Virus record (IMG/VR): IMGVR_UViG_3300027899_000001
Span: 124,001 to 188,000 of that record
Strand: one strand, 5' to 3'
Origin: a virus
DNA length: 64,000 nucleotides
Shown here: piece by piece, positions 8,320-17,500 of the stretch
Layout of the letters: the number at the start of each line of letters is the position of its first letter
Numbering within the stretch: position 1 is the first letter of the stretch
Translations under genes and position numbers: made by a program
The notes under the pieces: generated by a model
The model's database searches: none
Told to the model about the DNA's origin: nothing
What the model saw: the letters and a program-made list of their open reading frames with translations, nothing else

Positions 8320-8979
8320 TTATTTTTCAAACCTTTGTCGGGCTGCATCTGTTATGTGTATATAATGTGCTTTTCCTATAAATTCGTCTAATGTTTTTGC
8401 ATTACAATAACTCATTGCTGACTTAAAATAATCTGTAAAATCTTCTGTCCATTGTTGTAATGTGTATTCAACTTTTTGATATTTTGTTATTCCTTCAGCA
8501 GTAACTAACTTTGTTTTTCCCCAACTTCTTTGTACTGCTTTGGTACTCATTCCTCTATATTTCTTTTTAACAGGAAATCCGTATCTCCAAAGTGTTTCTG
8601 CTATTTTATTATTTATTCGTATTCCCCACAGATAATTAAACCCTGCGGATTCGATTGATTTATTAAAGATTGAACCTATCATTACGTAGTCTGCGCCGAG
8701 CGCGAGCGATTTAATTATATCTGAATAATTCCTCATTCCGCCGTCTGCAACGATTTTAGTTGTAAGTCCATATTGTTTTCTCAATTCATAACATTCAGAT
8801 ATAAGAGATCCTAAAGGATAGTTAATAGCTACGTTTGCAGCAGTTGTACATCCACTATTATGTACAATTACTCCATTTATATTATATGAGTGATTATCTT
8901 CTACTTCTAAATCATATATTTTTCCTTCATATAATGATTTTTTAATAGCGTTAATTTTTACTAATTTAAATGTGTTCAT
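8320..8979 (-). CDS. guaB: IMP dehydrogenase/GMP reductase, C-terminal fragment with split intein-C
   Basis: Residues 1-41 are an intein C-terminal half with block F (KIYDLEVEDNHSYN) and block G ending VIVHN. Splicing is expected at N41/S42. The extein then begins SGCTTAANVAINYP, containing the catalytic Cys of the IMPDH/GMPR loop. Phosphate-binding IVADGGMRNYSDI, ALGADYVMIGS and the YRGMSTKA flap follow. It pairs with 10065-10898 to give about 355 residues after trans-splicing, without CBS domains. IMPDH versus GMP reductase cannot be settled by eye. Confidence 0.85.
   Translation of the reverse strand: MNTFKLVKINAIKKSLYEGKIYDLEVEDNHSYNINGVIVHNSGCTTAANVAINYPLGSLISECYELRKQYGLTTKIVADGGMRNYSDIIKSLALGADYVMIGSIFNKSIESAGFNYLWGIRINNKIAETLWRYGFPVKKKYRGMSTKAVQRSWGKTKLVTAEGITKYQKVEYTLQQWTEDFTDYFKSAMSYCNAKTLDEFIGKAHYIHITDAARQRFEK
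8857..8979 (-). other. split intein, C-terminal half (41 aa)
   Basis: Starts at the gene's ATG and ends with His40-Asn41, followed by Ser as the +1 residue. Sequence features match the fast naturally split intein class first described at IMPDH genes in marine metagenomes (IMPDH-1 type). The partner is at 10068-10367. Confidence 0.85.
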
Positions 8980-8982
8980 TAT

Positions 8983-10014
8983 TTATTGATTTATAAAATT
9001 TATACAATCTAATATTATAGTTTCTTTATTTTTTAAATATTCAGATTCCCATATTATTTTTATATCATATCCATTTTTTCGAGCTTTATCTAATTTAATT
9101 TTTTCATTTTCCCATATTTCGCTTGCATGTAATTTTAAAAATGATAAAGGTATATCATGTGCTTTATATAATTCGGGATTTGCATGAAATTTATCACCAT
9201 TAAATTCTATAATTTTTTTATTATCTTTTACTACAAAATCAAAATTTTTATTAGTTCCACATGCAAATTCGTGATTTAATTCTCCAAAATATATACTTTC
9301 ATATTTATCACATATCTGTTCATAAATTTTCCAAAATATCTGTTGCGATATTTTAGACCAATTTTGTTTATTAATTTTATTAAATTTATGCCAAAATGAT
9401 GTATCAGATAACGTTTGTTTGTATTCTTTATATTTTTTATCTGCTTTTTCTTTTCCTAATTTTTCTATCCATACATCATAAACTGATTTTCCATACATAG
9501 GGTTATTACTTCCGCTTAATGATTGTGATACTTTTTCTCTTTTTAATTCTTTTCTTTTATCTGCTTCTTCTTTTCCATATTTTTTAACCCAAATATCATA
9601 TACAGTTTTTGCATACATTGGATTTTTTTCACCAATATATTTTCCTTTATTTTTTCCTAATAGACTATTATGTAACTTGATACGAGTTTCGGGTTTAACA
9701 ATTTTTCCAGTTTGGGAATCACTTTGTTTTTTTCGGGTTTCATTAGATACAATTTTATGATACATAGGGTTTTTTTCGCCTAATCTACGACAATGTCTAC
9801 AATAGAATTTTTTATTTATATTGGGCAAATTTTGTAAAATAATTTTTTTCCCGCACTCATCACATATAACTATAAATTGGTTGTTAAAAAAATCTTTTCT
9901 TGGTATTTCAACACCATTTTCAGATATTAAAATGTGTTTATTTTTATTTATAATTTTATAAATTATAAATTTTTCATTCTTATAAATTATAGTAGGTATA
10001 ATTTTTTGTTCCAT
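8983..10014 (-). CDS. Vsr-like homing endonuclease with NUMOD3-type repeats
   Basis: A 343-residue protein. It has a CDEC...CRHC zinc cluster (about residues 50-75), then three repeats: GEKNPMYHK, GEKNPMYAKTVYDIW and GSNNPMYGKSVYDVW. These resemble the NUMOD3 DNA-binding motif. The C-terminal domain (FDFVVKDNKKIIEFNGDKFHA...) resembles the Vsr mismatch endonuclease fold used by the homing endonucleases of fractured genes. It sits precisely between the two IMPDH split-intein genes, the known arrangement for this class. It is codirectional with both halves. Confidence 0.8.
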   Translation of the reverse strand: MEQKIIPTIIYKNEKFIIYKIINKNKHILISENGVEIPRKDFFNNQFIVICDECGKKIILQNLPNINKKFYCRHCRRLGEKNPMYHKIVSNETRKKQSDSQTGKIVKPETRIKLHNSLLGKNKGKYIGEKNPMYAKTVYDIWVKKYGKEEADKRKELKREKVSQSLSGSNNPMYGKSVYDVWIEKLGKEKADKKYKEYKQTLSDTSFWHKFNKINKQNWSKISQQIFWKIYEQICDKYESIYFGELNHEFACGTNKNFDFVVKDNKKIIEFNGDKFHANPELYKAHDIPLSFLKLHASEIWENEKIKLDKARKNGYDIKIIWESEYLKNKETIILDCINFINQ

Positions 10015-10064
10015 AGTTTTTAATTTATATATTCATACAAATTATGTATGTATGTATATTGATA

Positions 10065-10898
10065 CTAATACTGAATAAGTAAATGTTTATTTATGTCTAA
10101 ATCTTTCGCAGATATCCATTTAGCATATTCTAATAAATTTTCATCATTAACAATATTTTCATATTCCTTTTCTATTATAAAAAATTCGTGATTTTTTGTG
10201 CATTTTATATCATTAATTTCATAAATTTCTTCATTAGTTTCATATTCAAATTTATTAATTACTTTTTTATATTCATTTGAGTGTGTTAATACTTCATCAC
10301 CAATATCAATATTTTCAATATTTTTTTCTTCTTTTTTTAATTTAATATTTTGTCCAGGAATAAAACAGCCGGTGCCTATTGAAATTCTCACATAATCAGC
10401 TCCAGCATTTCCAAGATTAACAAAGGTTTCTGGATTTGCCACATTACCAACCATTAAAATAAGGTGAGGCCAGTTTTTCTTTATTTTTCCAACTAAAGGA
10501 ATTAACTTACTCATATGGCCATTAGCAATATCTATAAGAACATTAGGATAATTATAAAATGCATCATTATTTAAAGGAACCCAAATATCTGGTCTATTAC
10601 ATTCTTTTTCATAATGTTTTAGTTGTGTTTCTATTTCACATAATCCAAATGATTGAAAATAAGAAGATGTAGCTATAAGATGTTTATCAGAATTTCCACG
10701 AGGAATACATGGAATAATGCCTTGTTCAATATATTTGCCATAATTTTCTTCAGATACAACAGTATCCATAGGACTTGCCATTAAAGGTAGTTTATTATTT
10801 TCAGTATATTTTATTTCGCATTCACTTCTACTTGATATTTCGCTTTCTTCAGCAGGATACAAGACGATATCATTTAAATCGAATTTTAATTCTCTCAT
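10065..10898 (-). CDS. guaB: IMP dehydrogenase/GMP reductase, N-terminal fragment with split intein-N
   Basis: Residues 1-177 are the first half of an IMPDH/GMPR TIM barrel: FDLNDIVLYP, PLMASPMDTVV, VLIDIANGHMSKLI and GADYVRISIGTG. Residues 178-277 are an intein N-half that starts at Cys178 (CFIPGQNIKL), with block B CTKNHEFFI. The split falls two residues before the catalytic Cys of the partner's SGCTT, so neither gene product can be active alone. Trans-splicing with 8320-8979 should restore the enzyme, which balances guanine nucleotides during infection. Confidence 0.87.
   Translation of the reverse strand: MRELKFDLNDIVLYPAEESEISSRSECEIKYTENNKLPLMASPMDTVVSEENYGKYIEQGIIPCIPRGNSDKHLIATSSYFQSFGLCEIETQLKHYEKECNRPDIWVPLNNDAFYNYPNVLIDIANGHMSKLIPLVGKIKKNWPHLILMVGNVANPETFVNLGNAGADYVRISIGTGCFIPGQNIKLKKEEKNIENIDIGDEVLTHSNEYKKVINKFEYETNEEIYEINDIKCTKNHEFFIIEKEYENIVNDENLLEYAKWISAKDLDINKHLLIQY
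10068..10367 (-). other. split intein, N-terminal half (100 aa)
   Basis: Begins at the Cys codon 10367-10365 after ISIGTG and runs to the gene's stop. It contains block A (CFIPGQNIKL...DIGDEVLTHS) and block B with the Thr-x-x-His (TKNH). The C-terminal stretch (AKWISAKDLDINKHLLI) resembles the known IMPDH-1 split intein closely. Confidence 0.85.
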
Positions 10899-10913
10899 AT
10901 TTTTACATATTAA

Positions 10914-10936
10914 AAGTCCTTAGAAATTAAGGACTT
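10914..10936 (-). terminator. hairpin, possible terminator
   Basis: An AAGTCCTT / AAGGACTT stem with a short loop lies between the end of the gene at 10941 and the start of the gene at 10898. On the minus strand it is followed by TTTAATAT, a weak T tract. Confidence 0.5.
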
Positions 10937-10940
10937 ATGA

Positions 10941-11810
10941 TTATTGAATATCTTCAGCTTCCACATTTTCTAAATCTTTACCGGGTTTATTTATTATATT
11001 TCGCAAGATCGGTTTAGTTTCTTTTTCCGGTGTTTTTGGTTTAGATAATATTTCTGGTTCTTCTTCTGATTTTTGTTCTATTTCTTCTTCGCGATCTTCA
11101 TATTCTTCCTGAGTGGTTAATTCCCAATCTTTTCCTAATTTTTTAAGTTCTTTTATAGTATCTTTTGCTGTTATATCCATTATTTTTGACGCACCCGTTA
11201 CAGGATTTATAAAATAGAATTTTTTAGTAATATCTGTTTTATCTACAGGCTTAACTTTTGATATTTCTGGTTCTTTTTCTTCTGGTTCTTCAAATGGTTC
11301 TTCTATAGGTTTTCCATCTACAGTTACTTCTGGTTCTTCTATAGGTTCTTCTATTGGTTCTTCTGGCTTAACTGCAACATCTCCGCCATCAGGCTTATCT
11401 TTAACCATAATAACAGGTTTTCCAGTATCTTCATCCTTTTGAAGAACTATTTCTTTGCTTCTTTGAGATACACTTCTCCAATCTCTTTTTTCAAGATCAT
11501 AAAACGTAGCAACTTTAGGAGATGATGGACGAATTCCTTTAGGATGTTGTTCTCCTGGTATATATTTCATCATCGTAGTCCCCTTTGCAGGACGAACTTC
11601 ACCATCAAGTTTTATGAATTCAAAGTTAACGATTTTATTATGAAGTAACTTACGTAGCTCGGGAACTGTGATTGGTTCTCCGTAAAGTAAGCGATCTAAT
11701 AATAATTCTTCATAAAGATAATTTACAATGACTCTATCCTCAAAAGATTCACATACTCGATTTCCAAAGAGTATCTCGGTCATTATATTTTTTATCAATA
11801 ATTCTGTCAT
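10941..11810 (-). CDS. acidic protein with DUF2693-like (SH3-type) segment
   Basis: A 289-residue protein. Residues about 57-105 (KLDGEVRPAKGTTMMKYIP...VATFYDLEKRDWRS) match the pattern of the small beta-barrel domain DUF2693 seen in many phage proteins. It is followed by long Glu/Pro repeats (EEPIEEPEV...), a second small region (KKFYFINPVTGASKIMD), and an acidic end. The N-terminus (MTELLIKNIMTEILF) has an I-M-T-E stretch. Low-complexity acidic tails and its position next to the signature-motif genes suggest a head or core component. I cannot be more specific. Confidence 0.5.
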   Translation of the reverse strand: MTELLIKNIMTEILFGNRVCESFEDRVIVNYLYEELLLDRLLYGEPITVPELRKLLHNKIVNFEFIKLDGEVRPAKGTTMMKYIPGEQHPKGIRPSSPKVATFYDLEKRDWRSVSQRSKEIVLQKDEDTGKPVIMVKDKPDGGDVAVKPEEPIEEPIEEPEVTVDGKPIEEPFEEPEEKEPEISKVKPVDKTDITKKFYFINPVTGASKIMDITAKDTIKELKKLGKDWELTTQEEYEDREEEIEQKSEEEPEILSKPKTPEKETKPILRNIINKPGKDLENVEAEDIQ

Positions 11811-11834
11811 TATAATTATCTTTATTTATATATC

Positions 11835-12338
11835 TTAAAACTCAGTATCACTAAAATATTTTACGTATTCAGATTTTATAACAAAACTTACACCAAAAAA
11901 ATCATATTCATCTTCAAATGGTTCAGAAGGATGTGTAGTTATTTCTTCAGTCATACAATCTAAAATATTTGCTTTTTTTAATAAGTATTTTGATAATTCT
12001 ATTTTATTTACTGGATTTTTATCTTTGTTAAAATACCTATCTGAATAATACTGAAAATGAAATATATGCTTTCCTAAATCTTCATATACTCTCATATACT
12101 GTAAACAATTACTTGGAGATATTGGTCTAACTCCTTTATCAGGACGATTTGAATCTGTGTATATATAAATCCGTGTGTTACTTATTAAATCATATATTAT
12201 CTTTCTAGACTTTTTAATTATATTAGAAATTCCTATTCCTAAATCATGAACAGGATCTGATTCTTCAGTAAATTTCTCATTTACTGATTCTAATAATTTA
12301 TCTACAATTATATTTACAAATTTCAAAATATTTTTCAT
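11835..12338 (-). CDS. signature-motif protein, possibly a detached polyprotein module
   Basis: A 167-residue protein with the signature SVNEKFTEESDPVHDLGIG at about residues 18-36. The ESVNEKF form preceded by a linker is otherwise seen only at internal modules. The domain after it ends with FVIKSEYVKYF, the same ending (IKPEYxxYF) as modules 2 and 3 of the gene at 12298. It overlaps that gene by 41 bp in another frame. I infer that it was, or still is by frameshift, the fourth module of that polyprotein. The body resembles module 3 (RPISPSNCLQYMRVYEDL versus RLISGPSSLRHLRIFNRL). Confidence 0.65.
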   Translation of the reverse strand: MKNILKFVNIIVDKLLESVNEKFTEESDPVHDLGIGISNIIKKSRKIIYDLISNTRIYIYTDSNRPDKGVRPISPSNCLQYMRVYEDLGKHIFHFQYYSDRYFNKDKNPVNKIELSKYLLKKANILDCMTEEITTHPSEPFEDEYDFFGVSFVIKSEYVKYFSDTEF

Positions 12339-13560
12339 ATTCAGGTTTTATTGTAAATTCAAAATCCCATACAGAAAACTCAGAATTTTTATTTGTGTAC
12401 TTATTAACTTCTGGCGCCATTTGAAAATTTGGTTCTAAAAAGGCGTCCAAATTTGATTCCTTTAATAAATCTTTTATATATTTTATTTTGTTTATTTCAA
12501 TGCCATTAACATCTCTATAGATATTACTAAATAAGCCTATATCTAAAATTAACTTTTCTTCGTTAGATGTATTTAATCTATTAAATATACGTAAATGTCT
12601 TAGACTTGATGGCCCTGATATTAATCTAAGATTTTCTTTACGAATGTCAGAATCGTATACATAAATCTTTTTATTAGTACAATCATCTAAGCATCTTTTA
12701 ATTAATTTTTTAATAGAATTTTTAATAGATACTGGCAGTCCAATTCCTAAATCATGAATTGGATCACCTTCTTCTGTAAATTTTTCATTTACATTTTTAA
12801 TACTTTTAAATAAATCTTGATATTCTGGTTTAATATCATATTCTATGGTCTTATTATCATATCCATAATCTCTTTCTTTTCCAGGAAATATTAAATAAGA
12901 ACTTAATCCTACATTTTTTAATGCTCCATTCATACGTGCTTTTAAATGCCATTTATAATATGATTCTATTATAGCTATAATAAATTTATTGTTTGATATA
13001 TAAAGCGATTTAACAAAAAATTGATTATGTCTATACGCTCTGAATTTTTTTAATTTATCTTTAATCTCTTGAGTATATCCTATACCCATATCAGCAATAG
13101 GATCGCTGTCTTCTGTAAAAGCTTCATTTATACGTACATAGTGTTCTTTTTTAGAGGTATCTATTACGCCTGGATCAGATACCCACCTTGAATCTCCATG
13201 TATTCCTGCCGTTTCATAATCTGGAAATTCTCCTCTACGAATATAGAGATCAGTGCCGTTTCTTCTTGATATACGTGGACCATACATAATTCCAGTTCCT
13301 GAACCTTTTATATAAAGACCTACTTTTTCCATTAATCTTCTTCCTCTTTTTACCTCTGCTTCAGTAAGAAACTGCTTATAATATTTCTGCAGCCACTTAA
13401 GTAAGTCAACATGATCAGGATTAGAAAAATCTATTAAACGATTTATAACTGGTTGGCTTACATAAAAATAATAATAAACACGTTTTGCTCCTATATTCAA
13501 ATCATGAACAGGATCTGATTCTTCTTTAAATTTTTCGTTTATATGTTCTCTTACTATCAT
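12298..13560 (-). CDS. three-module signature-motif polyprotein
   Basis: Three copies of the signature occur: INEKFKEESDPVHDLNIG near the N-terminus, INEAFTEDSDPIADMGIG in the middle, and VNEKFTEEGDPIHDLGIG in the third part. The chosen start at 13560 gives MIVREHINEKF like its paralogues; a longer frame to 13590 exists. Modules 2 and 3 end in the same IKPEYxxxF block, so they are distant copies, while module 1 differs. The start overlaps the stop of the upstream gene as ATGA, so translation is probably coupled. Cleavage at the V/I-N-E sites would release three small proteins (inference). Confidence 0.7.
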   Translation of the reverse strand: MIVREHINEKFKEESDPVHDLNIGAKRVYYYFYVSQPVINRLIDFSNPDHVDLLKWLQKYYKQFLTEAEVKRGRRLMEKVGLYIKGSGTGIMYGPRISRRNGTDLYIRRGEFPDYETAGIHGDSRWVSDPGVIDTSKKEHYVRINEAFTEDSDPIADMGIGYTQEIKDKLKKFRAYRHNQFFVKSLYISNNKFIIAIIESYYKWHLKARMNGALKNVGLSSYLIFPGKERDYGYDNKTIEYDIKPEYQDLFKSIKNVNEKFTEEGDPIHDLGIGLPVSIKNSIKKLIKRCLDDCTNKKIYVYDSDIRKENLRLISGPSSLRHLRIFNRLNTSNEEKLILDIGLFSNIYRDVNGIEINKIKYIKDLLKESNLDAFLEPNFQMAPEVNKYTNKNSEFSVWDFEFTIKPEYEKYFEICKYNCR

Positions 13561-14033
13561 ATCGTTATTCCATGTATTGGTGTTTTGCAAACTGCTAAAA
13601 CATCTTCTGTTGTAAATTTTCCAGGATTACCAGAACATATAAAATGATGTTGAACTTCTAGCGGCGCGTATTTTAAAGAACGTAATCTATTGTTTGCGCA
13701 AGAAAAAGTTCCCCAATAATCATTCGATTCTAATACATATTTTGGACATCCTCTTAATGTTGTTAATTTATTTGATTGAATATTAAATGCTCCTATAACT
13801 GTTCCAAATTGAATGTATGGAGGTAATTCTGAATAAGGCCCAAGTTTTCCTTGTGATAAAAAAACATGGCATTCTTCAACATCTATAGTCAAATCATTAT
13901 TTATTGTGTATTTATTTGAAGGTATTCCCATTTTATCTAACCACTCAATTATCATTTTTTTAGAGCCAATGCCCATATCATGAACAGGATCAGATTCTTC
14001 TGCAAATTTTTCATTTATATATAGTGCTCTCAT
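13557..14033 (-). CDS. signature-motif protein with leucine-rich-like module
   Basis: A 158-residue protein starting MRALYINEKFAEESDPVHDMGIG. Its body has the pattern LPPYIQFGTVIGAFNIQSN..LTTLRGCPKYV...FSCANNRLRSLKYAP...HFICSGN, a short leucine-rich-like repeat set shared with modules at 28630, 30225, 46641, 47471 and 52885. The end (FTTEDVLAVCK) is also shared. It lies in an ATGA-overlapping chain with the genes on both sides. The repeat is suited to protein binding; the partner is unknown. Confidence 0.7.
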   Translation of the reverse strand: MRALYINEKFAEESDPVHDMGIGSKKMIIEWLDKMGIPSNKYTINNDLTIDVEECHVFLSQGKLGPYSELPPYIQFGTVIGAFNIQSNKLTTLRGCPKYVLESNDYWGTFSCANNRLRSLKYAPLEVQHHFICSGNPGKFTTEDVLAVCKTPIHGITI

Positions 14034-14470
14034 ACGACCTCAAAATGTTTATTCCAAATTAAAATATTGGCCTTTTTAGCCCACCATGTCCAGTGTTTTT
14101 TCCAAAAATTGTAATCATAAGAACGAGAAGCAGAGGTATCCCAAGCATTTTTACAATCATCTGGGTCTCCAAATGGAACTGCTTCAATATAGATATTGCC
14201 ATTTTTATATTTTTTAACAGTCATAACTATATAATAAAAATCATTAGCTGTAAGAGTATATCTAACATCACGTTGAGTTTTTTCAAATTCTAACCTATAT
14301 TTATCGCCCTCATCTGCTTTAACATGTGTATATATCATGTATACATCAGTTTTATTATGTATAATATCACTCGGTTTGATATAAGCCCATTTTAATCCTA
14401 TTCCTAAATCATGAATAGGATCACTTTCTTCAGTAAATTTCTCGTTTATGTATTCTTTTACTATTTTCAT
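14030..14470 (-). CDS. signature-motif protein, unique module
   Basis: A 146-residue protein with MKIVKEYINEKFTEESDPIHDLGIG at the N-terminus. The C-terminal part (about 110 residues) is beta-rich with many Trp and Tyr residues and no recognised domain. It is the first gene after the NrdJ terminator and overlaps the next gene by 4 bp. Only the N-terminal signal links it to its neighbours, which fits a shared targeting tag in front of unrelated cargo. Confidence 0.65.
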   Translation of the reverse strand: MKIVKEYINEKFTEESDPIHDLGIGLKWAYIKPSDIIHNKTDVYMIYTHVKADEGDKYRLEFEKTQRDVRYTLTANDFYYIVMTVKKYKNGNIYIEAVPFGDPDDCKNAWDTSASRSYDYNFWKKHWTWWAKKANILIWNKHFEVV

Positions 14471-14485
14471 ATATTCTATTTATCT

Positions 14486-14517
14486 AAAAAACAAAAGCTC
14501 CAATTTCTTGGAGCTTT
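14486..14517 (-). terminator. rho-independent terminator after nrdJ
   Basis: The minus strand has AAAGCTCCA/TGGAGCTTT around AGAAAT, followed by TGTTTTTT. It separates NrdJ from the signature-motif cluster that starts at 14470. Confidence 0.8.
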
Positions 14518-14521
14518 AATT

Positions 14522-17500
14522 TTAGCACTTGGAATATTCGCAGGAATCGCAATGCACACATCCTTCTTCTCGAACTAAATTGCCACCACATTCTGGACAT
14601 TTTTCTTCAAGTTTTTCAATTATATATTTTGAAAGTATTCTTGTTGTAGCAGAACTAAAGGATGTTATATTATCATCAATTTTTCGAATAACTTTTATAA
14701 CATATTGTATTGGTGCTCTTTGTCTTAATAACATTGATGCTGTTAAAGTTAAAGTTCTTTGTTGTACTCGTTCTTCTGCTAATTGAAGATTATCTATTTC
14801 AAACTCACCGTTAATAAATTTGTAATGGCCCTTTTTAACTTTAACAGTTCTTCCGTGTGTATTTTTATCCATTGGTGGATTTTCAAATGCAAATATCTCA
14901 TAAGGCTTTCCTTTATATAAACCTACAATTACAGCAAACTTAATTCCACTTGCAGTTACAACATAATAATCTGCTTTTAATTCTTTAGGACGTTTTGGTG
15001 CATGAACTTCTGAAAAATCGTTTTCTTCTTTTTTGGTTATCAATACTCCTTGTCTTGAACCCTCTCTATAAATCGTACACCCTTTACATCCTGATTTCCA
15101 TGCGTGAAAATAAATTTTATTTACTTCTTCCAAAGATATATTTTCTGGAAGATTATGTGTTACTGAAATACTATGGTCAATCCATTTCTGAATTACTCCT
15201 TGCATTGTAACTTTTTCAATATAATCTATTGTATGAGATTCTGAACCATACCAAGGTGAATCTTTAACAAAACTTTCTACTTCTGCATCAGTTAAACTTT
15301 GTAAAAATTTAAGAGCTCCGTCTTGAGTAAATGTATTATCTGTAGCAGTTGTATACCACTTAATAAATTCAGGATGAAATACATTGTATTCTTGCCATGA
15401 ATCTCCGTTTTCATCTTTATAATCTACTTTGACTCCTGATTCGTTAGGATTTATTTTTCTTCTTCTCTTGTAATAAATCTTAAAAACAGGTTCAATGCCA
15501 GAGGTTGTTCTTGCAAGTATAGCAAGGGAGCCTGTGGGTGCAATAGACAGTGTCGCTATATTTCTTCGACCGTATTTCATATAATCTTTATACTCTGCAT
15601 TATCAAAGTGATTACTGATTACACGAATAATGAAAGGGTTTTGAGCTTCTTTATCTGCATTCCATATTGGAAAACAACCTCTTTCTTTGGCAAGTTGAAC
15701 CGATTCTTTATATGAGTTTACTGCAATAGTTTCAAATACTTTATCAATAAGTGTTGTAGCTTCTTTAGTTCCATATTTAATTCCAAGTTTAGCGAGCATA
15801 TCACCAAGGCCAAGAACTCCAATGCCTGTTCTTCTTCCTTTTCTTAAAACTTCAAGAACTGTTGTCCATACTCTTAATTCTGTTTGTTTTAAATAGAGTT
15901 CTTCTGGGTCACTATTTATTTTGGATATAATAGCCAATATCTTCTCTTCTTCCAATGACACGAGATCATCCATGAGTCTCTGTGAGACTCGAGCCGCTTT
16001 TGCTAATACATTAAAATCAACTTTTGCATTTGATTTATAAGGATTGGATACTACATTATTAAGATTTATAGATAATAACCTGCATGAATCAAATGGTGAC
16101 AGAGGTACTTCTCCGCAATTTTTTACACATATACCCGATGATGTTACAAATAAAGAATCTTCATAATTAGTTATAACGTGATAATTATGATTATCATCAA
16201 CTGTTATATTATAAACATCTTCATATCCATAAAATTCAATCGATTCAACTTTATGATTATTAGCAACTTGATTTCTAAAATTATCAAATGTAGTAAATCT
16301 AAATTCGTTTTCAATTTTTTGAGGATAGCCATTTTCTTTAGCATATTTTCTCCATCCATTTCTAGTAAGCTTTCCTTCTTTTTTAAATAATGTTTTTCCT
16401 GCTGCAATTAAATCGTCATTTGTATACGGGATATATCTTCCATTTTTTTCACCGGGATGAGAAGCAAATGATTGTTTGAATTCATCTGACATTTTATGAT
16501 AAGGATTTTTATCTCCTCTCATTCTTGCTGCATGAAATTCTATATGTTCATCACGTAACATTTTTACTAAATTTTCTGGACGATCATTTTTATTATTAAA
16601 ATCATAATGATGTATAGAATAAAGTTTATGATCAGTTTGTTCATCTTGATTAAAAAATTCATAAATTAGATGATATTGTCTTCTATTTCTAAAATTTCCT
16701 CCTGACATTTTGACTCCAGTTCTTGATACTTGTCTATAACCATTAGCGTCAAATGAATAGAAAGGTATTAAAGATTCTCCTAAAGATAAATCTTTTAATT
16801 GTTTATAATCTAATTTTGATGTTAAAATTTTATGATCGGGTGTTGCAATAAGTTCTGAACCATCATCCAATTTTAATTTCCATACTTCTGCTTTTTTCTT
16901 TGTTAAACGAGGATTTCTTGCCCATTTAATTTCAGTTTTTCCAGTTATTGGATTTGTAGAATATACTGGCACATCTAGTCTTTCATCAGTTAATTGTTTT
17001 ATTGATACCGCGTTTCTTCCATCAGCAGTTGCAATTAAAGTATTTCCTACAATACAAGGATTCGTTCCTTTAGTTGTAAAGCCTTCATCAGCATAACAAT
17101 CTGCTGGAGATTCTTTAATAATGTTATCCCAAAAGAGAATACCCGGCTCGGCATTTTTATGAGCTTGTTTAATTATTAAATCCCACAGTTCCTTTGCCTT
17201 AACTTTCATTATATAAGAACCGTCATCTCTTTTATATAATTTATTGTAAACCATTTGTTCTAAGAATACTGGTTGGTCATCAGTTATAGGCCATCTTAAA
17301 ATATAATCTGCATCTGCTTCAACTGCATGCATAAATTCATCAGTTATTTTCACAGACACATTTGCTCCTGTTACTTTTGTAAGATCATCCTTTTTTGTAA
17401 TAAATTTAGGACTATCTGGATGAGCGATATGCATAGAAATCATAAGTGCTCCACGTCTTCCATCTTGTGCAACTTCACGAGTAGAATGAGAATATCTATC

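Noticed and set aside
14093-14293. Plus-strand frames opposite NrdJ, polymerase and tagged genes
   Set aside because: They lie wholly inside well-supported minus-strand genes, have low-complexity Phe/Ile/Ser composition and no homology I can see.
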